64,000 nt of DNA from Actinomycetes bacterium (GCA_023431405.1 JAEYVZ010000021.1:1-64000); one strand, 5' to 3'. Positions 8,798-17,905 are shown, counted from the first letter of the stretch. Made by a program: numbers and translations. The notes: generated by a model from the letters alone, not told the origin.

Positions 8798-9510
8798 GCT
8801 GCGACCTCCGTCCGCTCGACGATCCGCCCGTCGGCCACGGTCACCGCGCTGTCGCATCGCGACGCCAGGTCGAGGTCGTGGGTCACGACGACGAGGGTGA
8901 TCCCCCGCTCGCGCTGCAGCTGGAACAGGATCTGCTCGACGTGGGCGCCGGTGGCGGAGTCGAGGTTGCCCGTCGGCTCGTCGGCGAAGATCACGGCGGG
9001 GTCGTTGACGAGTGCCCGCGCGATGACCACGCGCTGCTTCTGACCTCCCGACAGGTCTGTTGCACGGTTTCGCGCCTTGTCGGCGAGCCCGAGGGCATCG
9101 AGCGACTCCATGACCTTGGCGCCGCGCGCCGTGGGCGGGACGCCGGCGATCACGAGCGGGAGGGCGACGTTCTCGAACACCGTCTGCCCCGCGGTGAGGA
9201 AGAACTGCTGGAAGACGAATCCGAACATCTTGTTGCGGATCGGGTTGAGGTCTTTCGGGCGCAGGTCGGAGGCGGCGCGGCCGCCAACCTCGATCGTGCC
9301 CGCCGTGGGGCGGTCGAGCAGTGCCAGCAGGTGCATGAGGGTGGACTTGCCCGACCCCGACTTGCCGACGATCGCCAGGGAGCGCCCCTGGCGCACCTCC
9401 ACATCCACCCCCTTCAGGGCTGTGAATGCGGAGCTTCCTCTTCCGTAGGTGCGGGTGAGGCCCCGGGAGCGCAGGATCGGCGCGGTCGGGGCATCGGTGG
9501 TGGGAGACAT
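8794..9510 (-). CDS. LolD/MacB-type ABC transporter ATP-binding protein
   Basis: 238 residues. Walker A GKSGSGKST, signature LSGGQKQRV, Walker B AVIFADEPTGNLDS and the switch His in VVVTHDLDLA are all present. The ADEPTGNLDS form is typical of LolD/MacB/FtsE ATPases rather than sugar importers. The start ATG at 9510 follows the twin palindromic operator by 17 bp; a longer open frame upstream was rejected because it runs through that operator. It pairs with the permease at 7499-8797. Confidence 0.93.
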   Translation of the reverse strand: MSPTTDAPTAPILRSRGLTRTYGRGSSAFTALKGVDVEVRQGRSLAIVGKSGSGKSTLMHLLALLDRPTAGTIEVGGRAASDLRPKDLNPIRNKMFGFVFQQFFLTAGQTVFENVALPLVIAGVPPTARGAKVMESLDALGLADKARNRATDLSGGQKQRVVIARALVNDPAVIFADEPTGNLDSATGAHVEQILFQLQRERGITLVVVTHDLDLASRCDSAVTVADGRIVERTEVAA

Positions 9511-9527
9511 GGAGTGCCTTTCTATTT

Positions 9528-9561
9528 TGCAGTGACTGCACTTTAAGCTGCAGTCACTGCA
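9528..9561 (-). promoter_or_regulatory. Twin TetR operator overlapping the ABC-module promoter
   Basis: Two copies of the odd palindrome TGCAGTnACTGCA lie at 9528-9540 and 9549-9561, separated by 8 bp, with centres 21 bp apart (two helical turns). The whole block is itself an inverted repeat. On the minus strand a promoter TTGTAA-N18-TAAAGT can be read with its spacer filled by the upstream copy, and the downstream copy would cover the start point. This is where the TetR protein of the module would be expected to bind. Confidence 0.75.
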
Positions 9562-9584
9562 ATTTACAAGTCGGGCAGGTTTCC

Positions 9585-9621
9585 GGAGTCCACCGGCTCG
9601 AGCCGGGACCGCAGCGCGGCG
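9585..9621. repeat. 37-bp direct repeat, right copy
   Basis: Near-identical (36/37) to 6823-6859. Here it is non-coding, immediately upstream of the DUF2252 gene, and the stop codon TAG of the left copy reads CAG. Confidence 0.8.
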
Positions 9622-9658
9622 CTGGCGACGCTCGCGCGCGGACTGGGATGATGGCGGC

Positions 9659-11032
9659 ATGAACCCGATCACGGCCCACGGCCGCGACGAGGGCCGTGCA
9701 GCGCGGCACGATTCCCCCCGGCGGATGCTCTCCGAGCTGCCGACCGGAGGCCGGAGCCCGCTGACGATCCTCGATGCGCAGAACTCCACCCGCGTGCCCG
9801 AACTCGTGCCCCTCCGTTCGGAGCGCATGGCCGCGAGCGCGTTCGCCTTCTACCGCGGGACCGCCGCGCTGATGGCCGCCGACCTCGCGGCGGGTCCGAG
9901 TTCCGGCATCCTCGTCGCCTCCTGCGGCGACGCCCACGTCGCGAACTTCGGGTTCTACGCGTCGCCTCAGCGCACGCTCGTGTTCGACCTCAACGACTTC
10001 GACGAAGCGGCGTGGGCGCCATGGGAATGGGATGTCAAGCGCCTGGTCACAAGCGTCGTCATCGCGGCGCAGTCCACGGGCCGCAGTGAGGAGTTCACCT
10101 GGACCATCGCGATCGCGTGCGTCCGGGCCTACGTCCGGGCGATGCACCGGCGGGTGGAGCTCAGCCCGGTGGAGCGGTACTTCCAGCACTTCGATGTCGA
10201 GGGCACGTCATCGAAGCTCGACCGGCGCAGCCGTTCCGTCGTGCGCAAGGCCATCCGCGCGTCGCGGCGCCGCACCGGCGAGCAGGCGGCCCGCAAGCTC
10301 ACCGAGCGGGGTGAAGACGGCCGGCTGCGATTCGTCGAGAGGCCCCCGACGATGACCCACATCGAACCGGATCTGCAGGACAGCGTCCACGGCGCCATCG
10401 AGGCCTATGCCGCCACGACACGCGTCGACATCCGACTCCTGCTCCAGCAGTACCGGGCCGCCGACACCGTCAGGCGCGTCGTGGGGGTCGGCAGCGTCGG
10501 CACACGCTGCTATCTCACGGTGCTCGAAGACGACGCGGGCCATCCGCTCCTGCTCCAGACGAAGGAGGCGGGCCGGAGCGTGCTGGCCGAGCACGGCCGG
10601 CAGCCGCAGCCCGCCGCGCTCGCGCGCGCGGTCGAGGAGTCGGGCGAGGGGGCGCGGGTGGTCGCCCTCCAGCAGGTGCTGCAGGGCGTGTCCGATCCGT
10701 TCCTCGGCTTCATGTCGGGCCGACGGGGGGACTACTACGTGCGCCAGTTCCGCGACATGAAGGGCGGGATCGAGATCGAGACGCTCGAAGACGAGCCGTT
10801 CCGCCAGTACGCCGTCGCGTGCGCAGTGACGCTCGCCCGCGCACACGCCCAGTCGCCCACCGCCGCCGCGGTCGCCGGGTACATCGGCGGAGGCGGCGCC
10901 GTCGCCGACGCGATCGTCACATGGGCCTTCGCATACGCCGACCTCGCCCGCGCGGACTATGACGAGTTCGTCGCCGCGCTCGGCGACGACCGGTCGGGCG
11001 GCGCCGCTGCGGGCGGCGCCGCCACCGCCTGA
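9659..11032 (+). CDS. DUF2252 family protein
   Basis: 457 residues. Family hallmarks are RMAASAFAFYRGTAALMAAD, SCGDAHVANFGFYASPQ and VFDLNDFDEAAWAPWEWDVK, a kinase/APH-like arrangement in which GDAHxxN and the downstream DxxDFDE occupy the positions of the catalytic and metal loops. DUF2252 proteins are widespread in actinobacteria and their function is not established. There is no signal peptide or membrane segment. The gene converges with the isomerase operon; the two stop codons are one base apart. The start is the ATG at 9659, although no strong Shine-Dalgarno sequence is visible. Confidence 0.92.
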   Translation: MNPITAHGRDEGRAARHDSPRRMLSELPTGGRSPLTILDAQNSTRVPELVPLRSERMAASAFAFYRGTAALMAADLAAGPSSGILVASCGDAHVANFGFYASPQRTLVFDLNDFDEAAWAPWEWDVKRLVTSVVIAAQSTGRSEEFTWTIAIACVRAYVRAMHRRVELSPVERYFQHFDVEGTSSKLDRRSRSVVRKAIRASRRRTGEQAARKLTERGEDGRLRFVERPPTMTHIEPDLQDSVHGAIEAYAATTRVDIRLLLQQYRAADTVRRVVGVGSVGTRCYLTVLEDDAGHPLLLQTKEAGRSVLAEHGRQPQPAALARAVEESGEGARVVALQQVLQGVSDPFLGFMSGRRGDYYVRQFRDMKGGIEIETLEDEPFRQYAVACAVTLARAHAQSPTAAAVAGYIGGGGAVADAIVTWAFAYADLARADYDEFVAALGDDRSGGAAAGGAATA

Positions 11033-11033
11033 C

Positions 11034-12665
11034 TCAGAGGGCGACGTCTCCGACCAGGTTCACGCGGATGCCGATGCGATCGAACATCGCGGCCTTCGCC
11101 ATGAGCGCCTTGTCGGCCGTGTCGGCATCCGGCGCGTAGACCATCTGTGCATGGTTCGCCTTGTGACGGGCCATGAACTGGTCGCGCGTGACGCCGTGGA
11201 GCACGACGTGCGCGATGGGCCACTCCGGATTCGTGGCATCCTTTCGACGCTGGGTCTCCTCGGCGGGAAGGTCTACCACGCTCCCGCGGAAGATGTCGGC
11301 CTGCAGGATGCCGTCGGCGATGAACACGCGCGACAGCACGACCTCCCCCGGCTTGCTGACACCGTTGATCGTCGCGCCCCCGGCAGGGAAGAACACGTGC
11401 CCCTGCCGCCATCCCTCGGCCTTGTCCCATCCGCCCAGGTGCGATGCCGGCACCGACCCGGAGATCTCGTACACCCACACGAAGTCGTCGCCGTACTGCT
11501 CGCCCCAGCGCACGTCGTGGAGCGTGTTGTCGGGGACGAGCCCCATGGCCGTCCACACCCGATCGGTGATGAGCGCGTCGACGGCGACGCCCTCGTCGGC
11601 CTCGTTGAAATGCGGGAACGCGCGACCGGCGAACAGTTCGCGCGCGCCGTCGCGCGAACGCACCGGCGGACGCTCGGTGGAGTTGAGGATGCCCTCCGCC
11701 AGATCGGACGCGGGCACGAGGTCTTTCAGCCCCTGTTGATACTGGATGCCGACGGCATCCAGCCCGAAGTCGTCGGCGATGCGCAGTGCGGCGATGTACA
11801 TCTTCAGCTGCCACTGCACCTGGTCGCGGGTGAGCTCGGTGGCCGGGTCGTCGCCGTAGCGGAATGTCATGCCCCGTGCGATGAGCCAGTCGTAGGCGGC
11901 GTCGGCTTCGGCATCGGTGACCTCGAGCATCTCGGCGTACAGGGCCGACTGAGACAGTCGCTCCTTGTAGATGCCCGTCTGATTGAGCAGCTCGTCGTCG
12001 AAGATCGCGTTGTACATGCCCATGCACCCCTCGTCGAAGACGCCGATGATCGCCTTCTCGGTGAGGAGCTGGTCGCCCAGAACGCGGCCGAGCTCGACCT
12101 CGGGGGTGGCCGGCAGCGCCGGCAGTGCCCGCACGTGCGACACGTCGTGCGTGATGCGGCCGGTCTCGGTCCACTCGCGCAGTCCTTCTCGGAACCAGTC
12201 GTCGGTGAAGTCGACCGACCAGATCGTCGCGTAGTCCTTGCCCATCTTGGTGAGGCCCGCGTTGAGGCCGAGGAGCCCCACGAGTCCCGGCCACTCACCC
12301 GCGAAGTTCGCGACCGTGAGGATCGGCCCCCGGTGCGTGCGCAGCCCCGCCAGCACGTGATGCGAGTACTGCCACACCGCTTCGGCGACGATGAGGGGCG
12401 CCTCCGGCGGGATCCTCTTGAACACCTCCAGTCCCATCCGCTGACTGGAGATGAAGCCGTGCCCGGTCTCGGGGTCGACCTCGTTCGCGCGCACGACCTC
12501 CCAGCCGAGGCCCCGGAGCACGCCCGTCACCGCGGCTTCGAGCTCGACCTGCGTCGGCCAGCCCGCGACGTTCGCGGACTCGCGGAGGTCGCCGGAGGCG
12601 ATGAGGTAGGCCGTGCGGGGCGCAGCGGCCGGGCGCTCGGTCATGGCGGGCAGCGTGTAGGTCAT
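11034..12665 (-). CDS. L-fucose/D-arabinose isomerase-family protein, probable D-arabinose isomerase
   Basis: 543 residues, COG2407-like ketol isomerase. N-terminal part RTAYLIASGDLRESANVAGW; central VFDEGCMGMYNAIFDDELLN and FPHFNEADEGVAVDALITDR, with Glu/Asp at likely metal-ligand positions; C-terminal HKANHAQMVYAP, with the His that usually completes the site. Fucose isomerases commonly convert D-arabinose to D-ribulose because the two sugars share C2-C4 configuration. It is the last gene of the kinase-GH116-isomerase operon, and its ATG overlaps the GH116 stop by 4 bp. In this context the substrate is most likely D-arabinose released from arabinan, and the product would feed the FGGY kinase. 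Substrate assignment is inference. Confidence 0.82.
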   Translation of the reverse strand: MTYTLPAMTERPAAAPRTAYLIASGDLRESANVAGWPTQVELEAAVTGVLRGLGWEVVRANEVDPETGHGFISSQRMGLEVFKRIPPEAPLIVAEAVWQYSHHVLAGLRTHRGPILTVANFAGEWPGLVGLLGLNAGLTKMGKDYATIWSVDFTDDWFREGLREWTETGRITHDVSHVRALPALPATPEVELGRVLGDQLLTEKAIIGVFDEGCMGMYNAIFDDELLNQTGIYKERLSQSALYAEMLEVTDAEADAAYDWLIARGMTFRYGDDPATELTRDQVQWQLKMYIAALRIADDFGLDAVGIQYQQGLKDLVPASDLAEGILNSTERPPVRSRDGARELFAGRAFPHFNEADEGVAVDALITDRVWTAMGLVPDNTLHDVRWGEQYGDDFVWVYEISGSVPASHLGGWDKAEGWRQGHVFFPAGGATINGVSKPGEVVLSRVFIADGILQADIFRGSVVDLPAEETQRRKDATNPEWPIAHVVLHGVTRDQFMARHKANHAQMVYAPDADTADKALMAKAAMFDRIGIRVNLVGDVAL

Positions 12666-15226
12666 GGTGTCTCCTGTGGGATGCGGTCTGGTGCGGGGGC
12701 GGAGGGCGTCGGCGCGGCGTCGGACAGCGCGATCTCGCGGCCCCGCAGGATCAGGTGGTCGATGTCGAGGCGTCCGCCGTCGACGTGCACGACGATGTCG
12801 TCACCGGCGATCTCCACGCGTCCCCACGCGCGGTCGGTCGTGAACAGGTAGGCGCCGTCGCAGATCGGATCGAACGACAGCGTGCGCGTGGGCGCGTCCC
12901 ACTGGACGCCGGTCCAGGCGAGGAGCAGTCCCCACGAGGCGAGAGAGCGCGCGTAGTGATTGCCGCACTCGATCTCGTTCCACGGGCTGCGGGCGGCGCC
13001 GCCGTAGCGGGCGCGGAGGGTGCGCTCGATGAGGAGCGCACTGTCGACGAGTCCCGCGTACAGGAGCGACGTGGCCACCTGGTGCTCGACACCGGTCCAC
13101 ACCTCGTCGGAGTACACGAACGGGATCGCCGGACGCCCGCCGCGCGGCCAGGAGGCCAGGAGCAGCCCGCCCTCGTCGCCCAGTGCGTAGACCCGCTGTG
13201 TGCTCTCGTGCGTGGTGAGGTCGTGGCGGAAGTTGTGCGCGACGATCGCGTCGAGGGCGCTGCGGATCCGGTCGGGCGGCGCGATGTCGCCGAGGCCGTT
13301 GATCCGCGCGTGGAACTGTCCGAGGAGCTGATCGGAGAGCACGCCCTCGCCGTACTGGTAGCGGTGCGCATCGACATCGGCGATCACCTGCCGGTAGTAC
13401 TCCCCGTTCCACAGCACCTCGTCCATCGCCGCAGCGGCACAGTCGGCCCGCGCTCTCCAGTCGGATGCGCGTTCCGTGTCGCCGAGGTGCTCGGCCATGC
13501 GGACCCCCGCCCGGAGCGCCGCGATGAACATGCCCGCCGCCAGCGGCTCGGTGCCGTGGAACTCGATGTCGTACGTGTTGTGAAGCTCGCCGCTGGGGAG
13601 CCCCGGCGCCTCCCCCCGGTCCCATTCGACGATCGCGTGCTCCAGCGTGCGCACGGCGGCAGGCCACAGCTCCCGAAGGAACGCGTCGTCGCCCGAGAAC
13701 CGCCATTCACGGTGCAGTCGGATGAACGTGCCGAGCTGGCCGTCGACGGCCGGGCCCATGAACCACGACGGCCCGCCGAACACCCGGTTGGAGCGGAACT
13801 TCTGCGCACCCCGGTCATCGGTCTCCAACAGGAACTCCACCCGCCGGGCGCTGCGCTCCAGCGACGGGAACAGCCACGCCACGGTCTGCGCATACGACCA
13901 GACGTGCGTGCACGTGCCCTCGCACGACCCGGCGTGGTCGAACGACCCCTCCCAGGCGGCGAACACCGGTCCCGCGCCGAGATCCGGGTTCGGCGTCTCC
14001 ACCACGAAGCACGTCGTCGATCGCACGGCGGCGATGTTCGCGCCCACGGCATCCGCGATCACGGGATCGAGCGAACCGCCGTAGAGCGCGTCGACGAACG
14101 CGTCGGTCGCCGCCTCGAGCGAGGGGAGCTCCCGATGCAGATGGGTTGCGGCGGCCCACGCATCGGGCCACAGCGTCGCGTAGTGGTTCTGCACGAGCTC
14201 GTCCGCGTGCGGATCGGCGAGCACGATGTGTCCCTGCCAGGCGCGGCGCCGGTGGGGGAAGCTCCAGGCGAGCACGAACTCGAAATCGCGCGTCTCACCG
14301 GGGGCGAGCTCATGCACGACCCCGAGCGAGCCGGTGCGCAGGCGAGGAAGCGTGGAGAACAGCTCCGCCTCGCTCAACGGCGCCGACCCCTCGCCGGCAT
14401 CGCCGGCCGGGTCGGAGTCGGCGAACAGGCCGCGCGGACGGTCTTCGAGAGTGAGGCGCGGCTCCGGCTCGAGAAGGCCGTCGGCGCTGAAGTCGCTCCA
14501 GAACAGGCGCGGGCCGTCGGGCCAGAATCCCGTCACCCACTGCGGCTTGGCGGTCGTCGAGCGGTCGGTCGTCGTGAGGCTCATCGTGCCGTAGCCGGGG
14601 TCGTCGTGCGGCAGGCGGATGCCGAAGTCGAGCCCGCGCACCCCGCGCCCGTCCGCGTCGACCTCCTCCCGCCACGCGACCGTCTGCTGCGCACGCATCC
14701 CGAACGGGCCGGCGCCGCGCCCCGCCGTGTGACTGAGCGACCCCGCGATCGTGACCCGCACGGCGACGTCGCCGGGGTTCCTCACGCGGTATCGAAGCAC
14801 CGCGCCGGGGATCCCCGACGCGTCAGGGTCGAGGGGTACGAGGGGGGTGAACGCTCGCAGCGACACCGCGACGGGAAGCACGTCGTCGTCGAAGTCGATG
14901 TCGACCACGGGGTACTCGCCGCGCATGGTCGCACCCGCCAGGCGCGGGAGACCGGCCAGCCTCTCGAAGCCGTACCCGGCATCCGCGTCGTGGCGGCCCG
15001 TGTGGCGCGCCTCCAGCACGCGCGTGACCGGCTCTCCGCCCGCGGGGGCCGCGTGGATCGCGAAGAACGAGTACGGATTCAGGCGTCCCTTGTCGGGCAG
15101 GTTCTCCAGTTCCCAGTCCCGCAGCTCGCCGCGCGCCCCGAGCGACACGTTCCCCGTGCCGATGCCGCCGAGCGGGAAGGCGACCGCCTCGCAGGTGTGC
15201 GGGATGGGCCGTGCGCGGCGGTTCAT
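12662..15226 (-). CDS. Glycoside hydrolase family 116, probable exo-beta-D-arabinofuranosidase
   Basis: 854 residues with no signal peptide, so cytoplasmic. The start (VAFPLGGIGTGNVSLGARGE) is the glucosylceramidase-type N-terminal beta-sandwich. The C-terminal (alpha/alpha)6 barrel contains HNTYDIEFHG (about 549-558) and YSDEVWTGVEHQ (about 705-716), the segments that hold the conserved acidic catalytic residues of GH116. GH116 includes beta-glucosidases and xylosidases, and members from arabinan degraders act as exo-beta-D-arabinofuranosidases. The coupled isomerase (downstream) and kinase (upstream), each with a 4-bp overlap, point to a pentose product. It would remove the beta-linked terminal D-Araf residues of imported oligosaccharides. 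Exact specificity is inferred. Confidence 0.87.
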   Translation of the reverse strand: MNRRARPIPHTCEAVAFPLGGIGTGNVSLGARGELRDWELENLPDKGRLNPYSFFAIHAAPAGGEPVTRVLEARHTGRHDADAGYGFERLAGLPRLAGATMRGEYPVVDIDFDDDVLPVAVSLRAFTPLVPLDPDASGIPGAVLRYRVRNPGDVAVRVTIAGSLSHTAGRGAGPFGMRAQQTVAWREEVDADGRGVRGLDFGIRLPHDDPGYGTMSLTTTDRSTTAKPQWVTGFWPDGPRLFWSDFSADGLLEPEPRLTLEDRPRGLFADSDPAGDAGEGSAPLSEAELFSTLPRLRTGSLGVVHELAPGETRDFEFVLAWSFPHRRRAWQGHIVLADPHADELVQNHYATLWPDAWAAATHLHRELPSLEAATDAFVDALYGGSLDPVIADAVGANIAAVRSTTCFVVETPNPDLGAGPVFAAWEGSFDHAGSCEGTCTHVWSYAQTVAWLFPSLERSARRVEFLLETDDRGAQKFRSNRVFGGPSWFMGPAVDGQLGTFIRLHREWRFSGDDAFLRELWPAAVRTLEHAIVEWDRGEAPGLPSGELHNTYDIEFHGTEPLAAGMFIAALRAGVRMAEHLGDTERASDWRARADCAAAAMDEVLWNGEYYRQVIADVDAHRYQYGEGVLSDQLLGQFHARINGLGDIAPPDRIRSALDAIVAHNFRHDLTTHESTQRVYALGDEGGLLLASWPRGGRPAIPFVYSDEVWTGVEHQVATSLLYAGLVDSALLIERTLRARYGGAARSPWNEIECGNHYARSLASWGLLLAWTGVQWDAPTRTLSFDPICDGAYLFTTDRAWGRVEIAGDDIVVHVDGGRLDIDHLILRGREIALSDAAPTPSAPAPDRIPQETP

Positions 15227-16731
15227 GAGTCCTCCTCGGACGAGGGCGGCGCCGCTTGGCGAGCGGCGAGCGCGTGGGCGACGTCGACGGTGCCCTCGTA
15301 CAGGCGCAGGTACAGGGCGAACAGCTCGTCGTAGGCGGCTGCGGCGCGCGGATCGGGTTCGACCGTCTGCACGACCGGGTTCCAGTCGGCGATGAGGGGC
15401 GGCGTGGGCTGGGTCGCAACCGCCGCGAGGAACGCGGAGCCGTAGCTCGCGCCGATCGTCGTGCGGGGAACCTGCTGGACGAGACCCGTGGCATCCGACA
15501 CGATCTGCAGCCACAGGGAGCCCTGAGTCCCCCCGCCTACGGCGACGATCCGCCGGATGTCCGCGCCCGCCGCCCGCATCGTCTCGACGTTGTGGCGCAC
15601 CCCCAGCGCGGTGGCCTCCAGCGCGGCGCGATACAGATCGCCGCGCCCGTGACGGAGCGTCAGGCCCGCGATCACCCCGCGTGCGTCGGGATCGAGGATG
15701 GGCGTGCGCTCCCCCGCGAAGTACGGCAGCACGAGAAGTCCCTGCGCTCCCGGTCCCGACCGCTCGGCCTCCCCGAGAAGGGTCGGATAGTCGGATGCCG
15801 TCAGGTCTTTCAGCCAGGCGGTCAGCGCGCCGGAGGTCGCCAGCCCCCCCGCCAGGTTGCGCGTGCCGGCGAAGGCGCCGACGGTCGTCCACATCGACGG
15901 CGTCCGCAGCGTCTGCTCACCGGTGGCGATGAGGAACATGGTGCTGCCGTACATGAGCATGAGGTCGCCGGGTTCGTGGGCGCCGACGCTCACCGCCTCC
16001 GTCCACGCGTCGATCGTGCCGGCGATGACGGGGGTGCCCGCAGGGATGCCGGTGACGGCGGCCGCCTCGTCGGTGACCGCGCCGGCGACCTCGCCCGCCC
16101 AGCGCAGCGACGGCTGCTCGATGCCGTCGGCATACCGTCGCCAATGACCGTCGTGCCAGGCGGCGGCATCGATGTCATAGAGGGGGGTGCTCTGGCTGGC
16201 CGACTGGTGGTCGAGCACGTACGCACCCGTGAGCTTGCGGGCGAGCCAGGACGCGGGCATGAAGAGGCGGCGCGCGCGCCGGTAGGCCTCCGGCTCCTCG
16301 TCGGCGATCCAGGCGATCTTGGGCCCGGCGGCTTGCGACGACAGCGCCGATCCGCCCACGCGCACGATCTCGTCGGCGCCGATCTCCGCGGTCATCCGCT
16401 CGATCTGGCGGCGGGCACGCGTGTCGACGCCGTAGAGGATCGCCGGACGCACCGGACGATCGTGGTCGTCGGCGAGGAGGACGCACGGCCCCATTCCGCT
16501 CACCCCGATGCCGGAGAGCCGGATGTCGTCGCGGGCGGCCAGCAGCTCCTGGGCGATCGACACGAACTCGTCCCACCACAGATCGCCGTCCATCTCGACC
16601 CACCCGGGGGCGGGACGCGACACGTCATGGCTGCGGGTGGCGGAGGCGAGCACCTCACCGGTCGAGGCGACGAGCACCCCCTTGGTGCTCGCGGTGCCGA
16701 CGTCGACGCCGAGCGTGCACAGCTGGGACAC
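15223..16731 (-). CDS. FGGY-family carbohydrate kinase, probable D-ribulokinase
   Basis: 502 residues, ASKHA fold. Phosphate-1 motif LGVDVGTASTKGVLV, central GTIDAWTEAVSVG and MYGSTMFL, and the FGGY C-terminal signature VAVGGGTQGSLWLQIVSDAT are present. I prefer the GTG start at 16731 because it is preceded by GGAGGATGCC; the open frame extends 27 codons further but those codons have no family resemblance. It is the first gene of the operon and would phosphorylate the pentulose made by the isomerase (D-ribulose to D-ribulose 5-phosphate). Xylulose or another ketose cannot be excluded from sequence. Confidence 0.86.
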   Translation of the reverse strand: MSQLCTLGVDVGTASTKGVLVASTGEVLASATRSHDVSRPAPGWVEMDGDLWWDEFVSIAQELLAARDDIRLSGIGVSGMGPCVLLADDHDRPVRPAILYGVDTRARRQIERMTAEIGADEIVRVGGSALSSQAAGPKIAWIADEEPEAYRRARRLFMPASWLARKLTGAYVLDHQSASQSTPLYDIDAAAWHDGHWRRYADGIEQPSLRWAGEVAGAVTDEAAAVTGIPAGTPVIAGTIDAWTEAVSVGAHEPGDLMLMYGSTMFLIATGEQTLRTPSMWTTVGAFAGTRNLAGGLATSGALTAWLKDLTASDYPTLLGEAERSGPGAQGLLVLPYFAGERTPILDPDARGVIAGLTLRHGRGDLYRAALEATALGVRHNVETMRAAGADIRRIVAVGGGTQGSLWLQIVSDATGLVQQVPRTTIGASYGSAFLAAVATQPTPPLIADWNPVVQTVEPDPRAAAAYDELFALYLRLYEGTVDVAHALAARQAAPPSSEEDS

Positions 16732-16815
16732 GGCATCCTCCTCGATCCGTCGTGTCGTGAGCAGGGGCTCGGCGCTGCGGCCTCGACCCGTCCACCTCTC
16801 CGTGAACTTCACGCA

Positions 16816-16844
16816 ACTCTAAACGAAATCGATTTCATGTTCAA
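16816..16844 (-). promoter_or_regulatory. Promoter with LacI-type operator 1 (kinase-GH116-isomerase operon)
   Basis: On the minus strand TTGAAC (16839-16844) and TAGAGT (16816-16821) are separated by exactly 17 bp. The spacer contains the perfect palindrome GAAATCGATTTC (16825-16836). Repressor binding there would block RNA polymerase. The rest of the 155-bp gap to the lacI stop shows nothing else. Confidence 0.82.
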
Positions 16845-16886
16845 CCGTGCGAAAACGCTCCCAGTATGAAACCGAGGGGAACGCGG

Positions 16887-17876
16887 TCAGCTGCTCGACA
16901 TCGGGCGCGCCGGCTGCACCTCGTTGCGCAGCACCACGGTGCGAGCCGGCTGGTCGTCGCCCGCGATGCGCTCGAGGAGCATCTTGGCGGCGGTGACGCC
17001 CATGTGCCGCGCCGGCAGCCGGACGACCGTCACCGCGGTGGGAGACAGGGTCGTGAAAGGAAGCGAGCCGACGACGGCGACGCCGATCTTGGGAGGGGTG
17101 AGGCCGTGCTCGGTGAGCACCTGGATGGCGCCGACGCCCAGCAGGTTGTTCGCCGCGACGATCGCATCCGGCGGCTCCGGCAGGGAGAGCAGCTCCTCGG
17201 TCACCTCGCGCCCCCCGTCGACGCGGAAGCTCGAGTAGCGCAACAGCTCATCGGGATCGGCATCGGGGAAGTTCCGCGCGATGACGGCGCGCCAGCCCTG
17301 CGCGCGCTCGTACGCGGTCTCGATGTCTTGCGGCCCTGTGATGCACGCGATCCGCCGGTAGCCGGCCTGCACGAGGTTCTCGGTCGCGGCCTGTCCTGCC
17401 GTGCGGTTGGCCATCACCACACCGTCGATGTCGTAGCCGGTGCCCCGGTCGACGGCCACGATCGGGCGGCCGGCCGCCACCAGGCCGTCGAGGTTGGTGT
17501 GGTCGCTCGCCGCGGCGAGGATGACCCCGGCCATGTGCTCGGAGATCGCGATCTGCAGGTAGGTCGCCTCCTTCTCCACCTGGGAGTCGGTGTTGCACAG
17601 CACGACGGAGTAGCCCGCCTTCTGTGCGACGTCTTCGACCCCGCGCGCGAGCTCCGTGAAGTAGGGGTTCTCGATGTCGGGGATGACGAGGGCGATCACC
17701 TCGGACTCCTGCTTGCGCAGGGTGCGCGCCGTGCGGTTGGGCGTGAACTTCAGCTGGCGCGCAGCCTCGCGCACCGCCTGGGTCTTCTCGTCGGAGACGC
17801 CCATGCCGTTGAAGACCCGGGACACCGTCGCGGGAGACACTCCCGCGAGCCGCGCCACCTCGTAAATCGTGGCCAT
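16887..17876 (-). CDS. LacI-family transcriptional regulator of the arabinan locus
   Basis: 329 residues. The N-terminal HTH is classic LacI (ATIYEVARLAGVSPATVSRV). A periplasmic-binding-protein-like effector domain follows (VIALVIPDIENPYFTELARG; PDAIVAANNLLGVGAIQVL). The start at 17876 (MATIYEV) gives the standard N-terminus; an ATG three codons earlier is possible. Four copies of GAAATCGATTyC lie upstream of the operons in this locus, including its own promoter region, so it is probably an autoregulated local repressor induced by a D-arabinose-derived sugar. It is divergent from the GH172 gene. Confidence 0.92.
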   Translation of the reverse strand: MATIYEVARLAGVSPATVSRVFNGMGVSDEKTQAVREAARQLKFTPNRTARTLRKQESEVIALVIPDIENPYFTELARGVEDVAQKAGYSVVLCNTDSQVEKEATYLQIAISEHMAGVILAAASDHTNLDGLVAAGRPIVAVDRGTGYDIDGVVMANRTAGQAATENLVQAGYRRIACITGPQDIETAYERAQGWRAVIARNFPDADPDELLRYSSFRVDGGREVTEELLSLPEPPDAIVAANNLLGVGAIQVLTEHGLTPPKIGVAVVGSLPFTTLSPTAVTVVRLPARHMGVTAAKMLLERIAGDDQPARTVVLRNEVQPARPMSSS

Positions 17877-17905
17877 CCCACCCATCCGCACTGCGCCGGC
17901 GCGCA

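Noticed and set aside
8794..9510. ATPase as energiser of the sugar importers
   Set aside because: Its ADEPTGNLDS Walker B context and coupling to a MacB/FtsX permease mark it as a LolD/MacB-type ATPase, not a MalK/MsiK type.
12755..15334. Plus-strand open frame of 859 codons opposite GH116
   Set aside because: Antisense to a clear GH116 gene, with a composition typical of reverse-complement frames and no motif.
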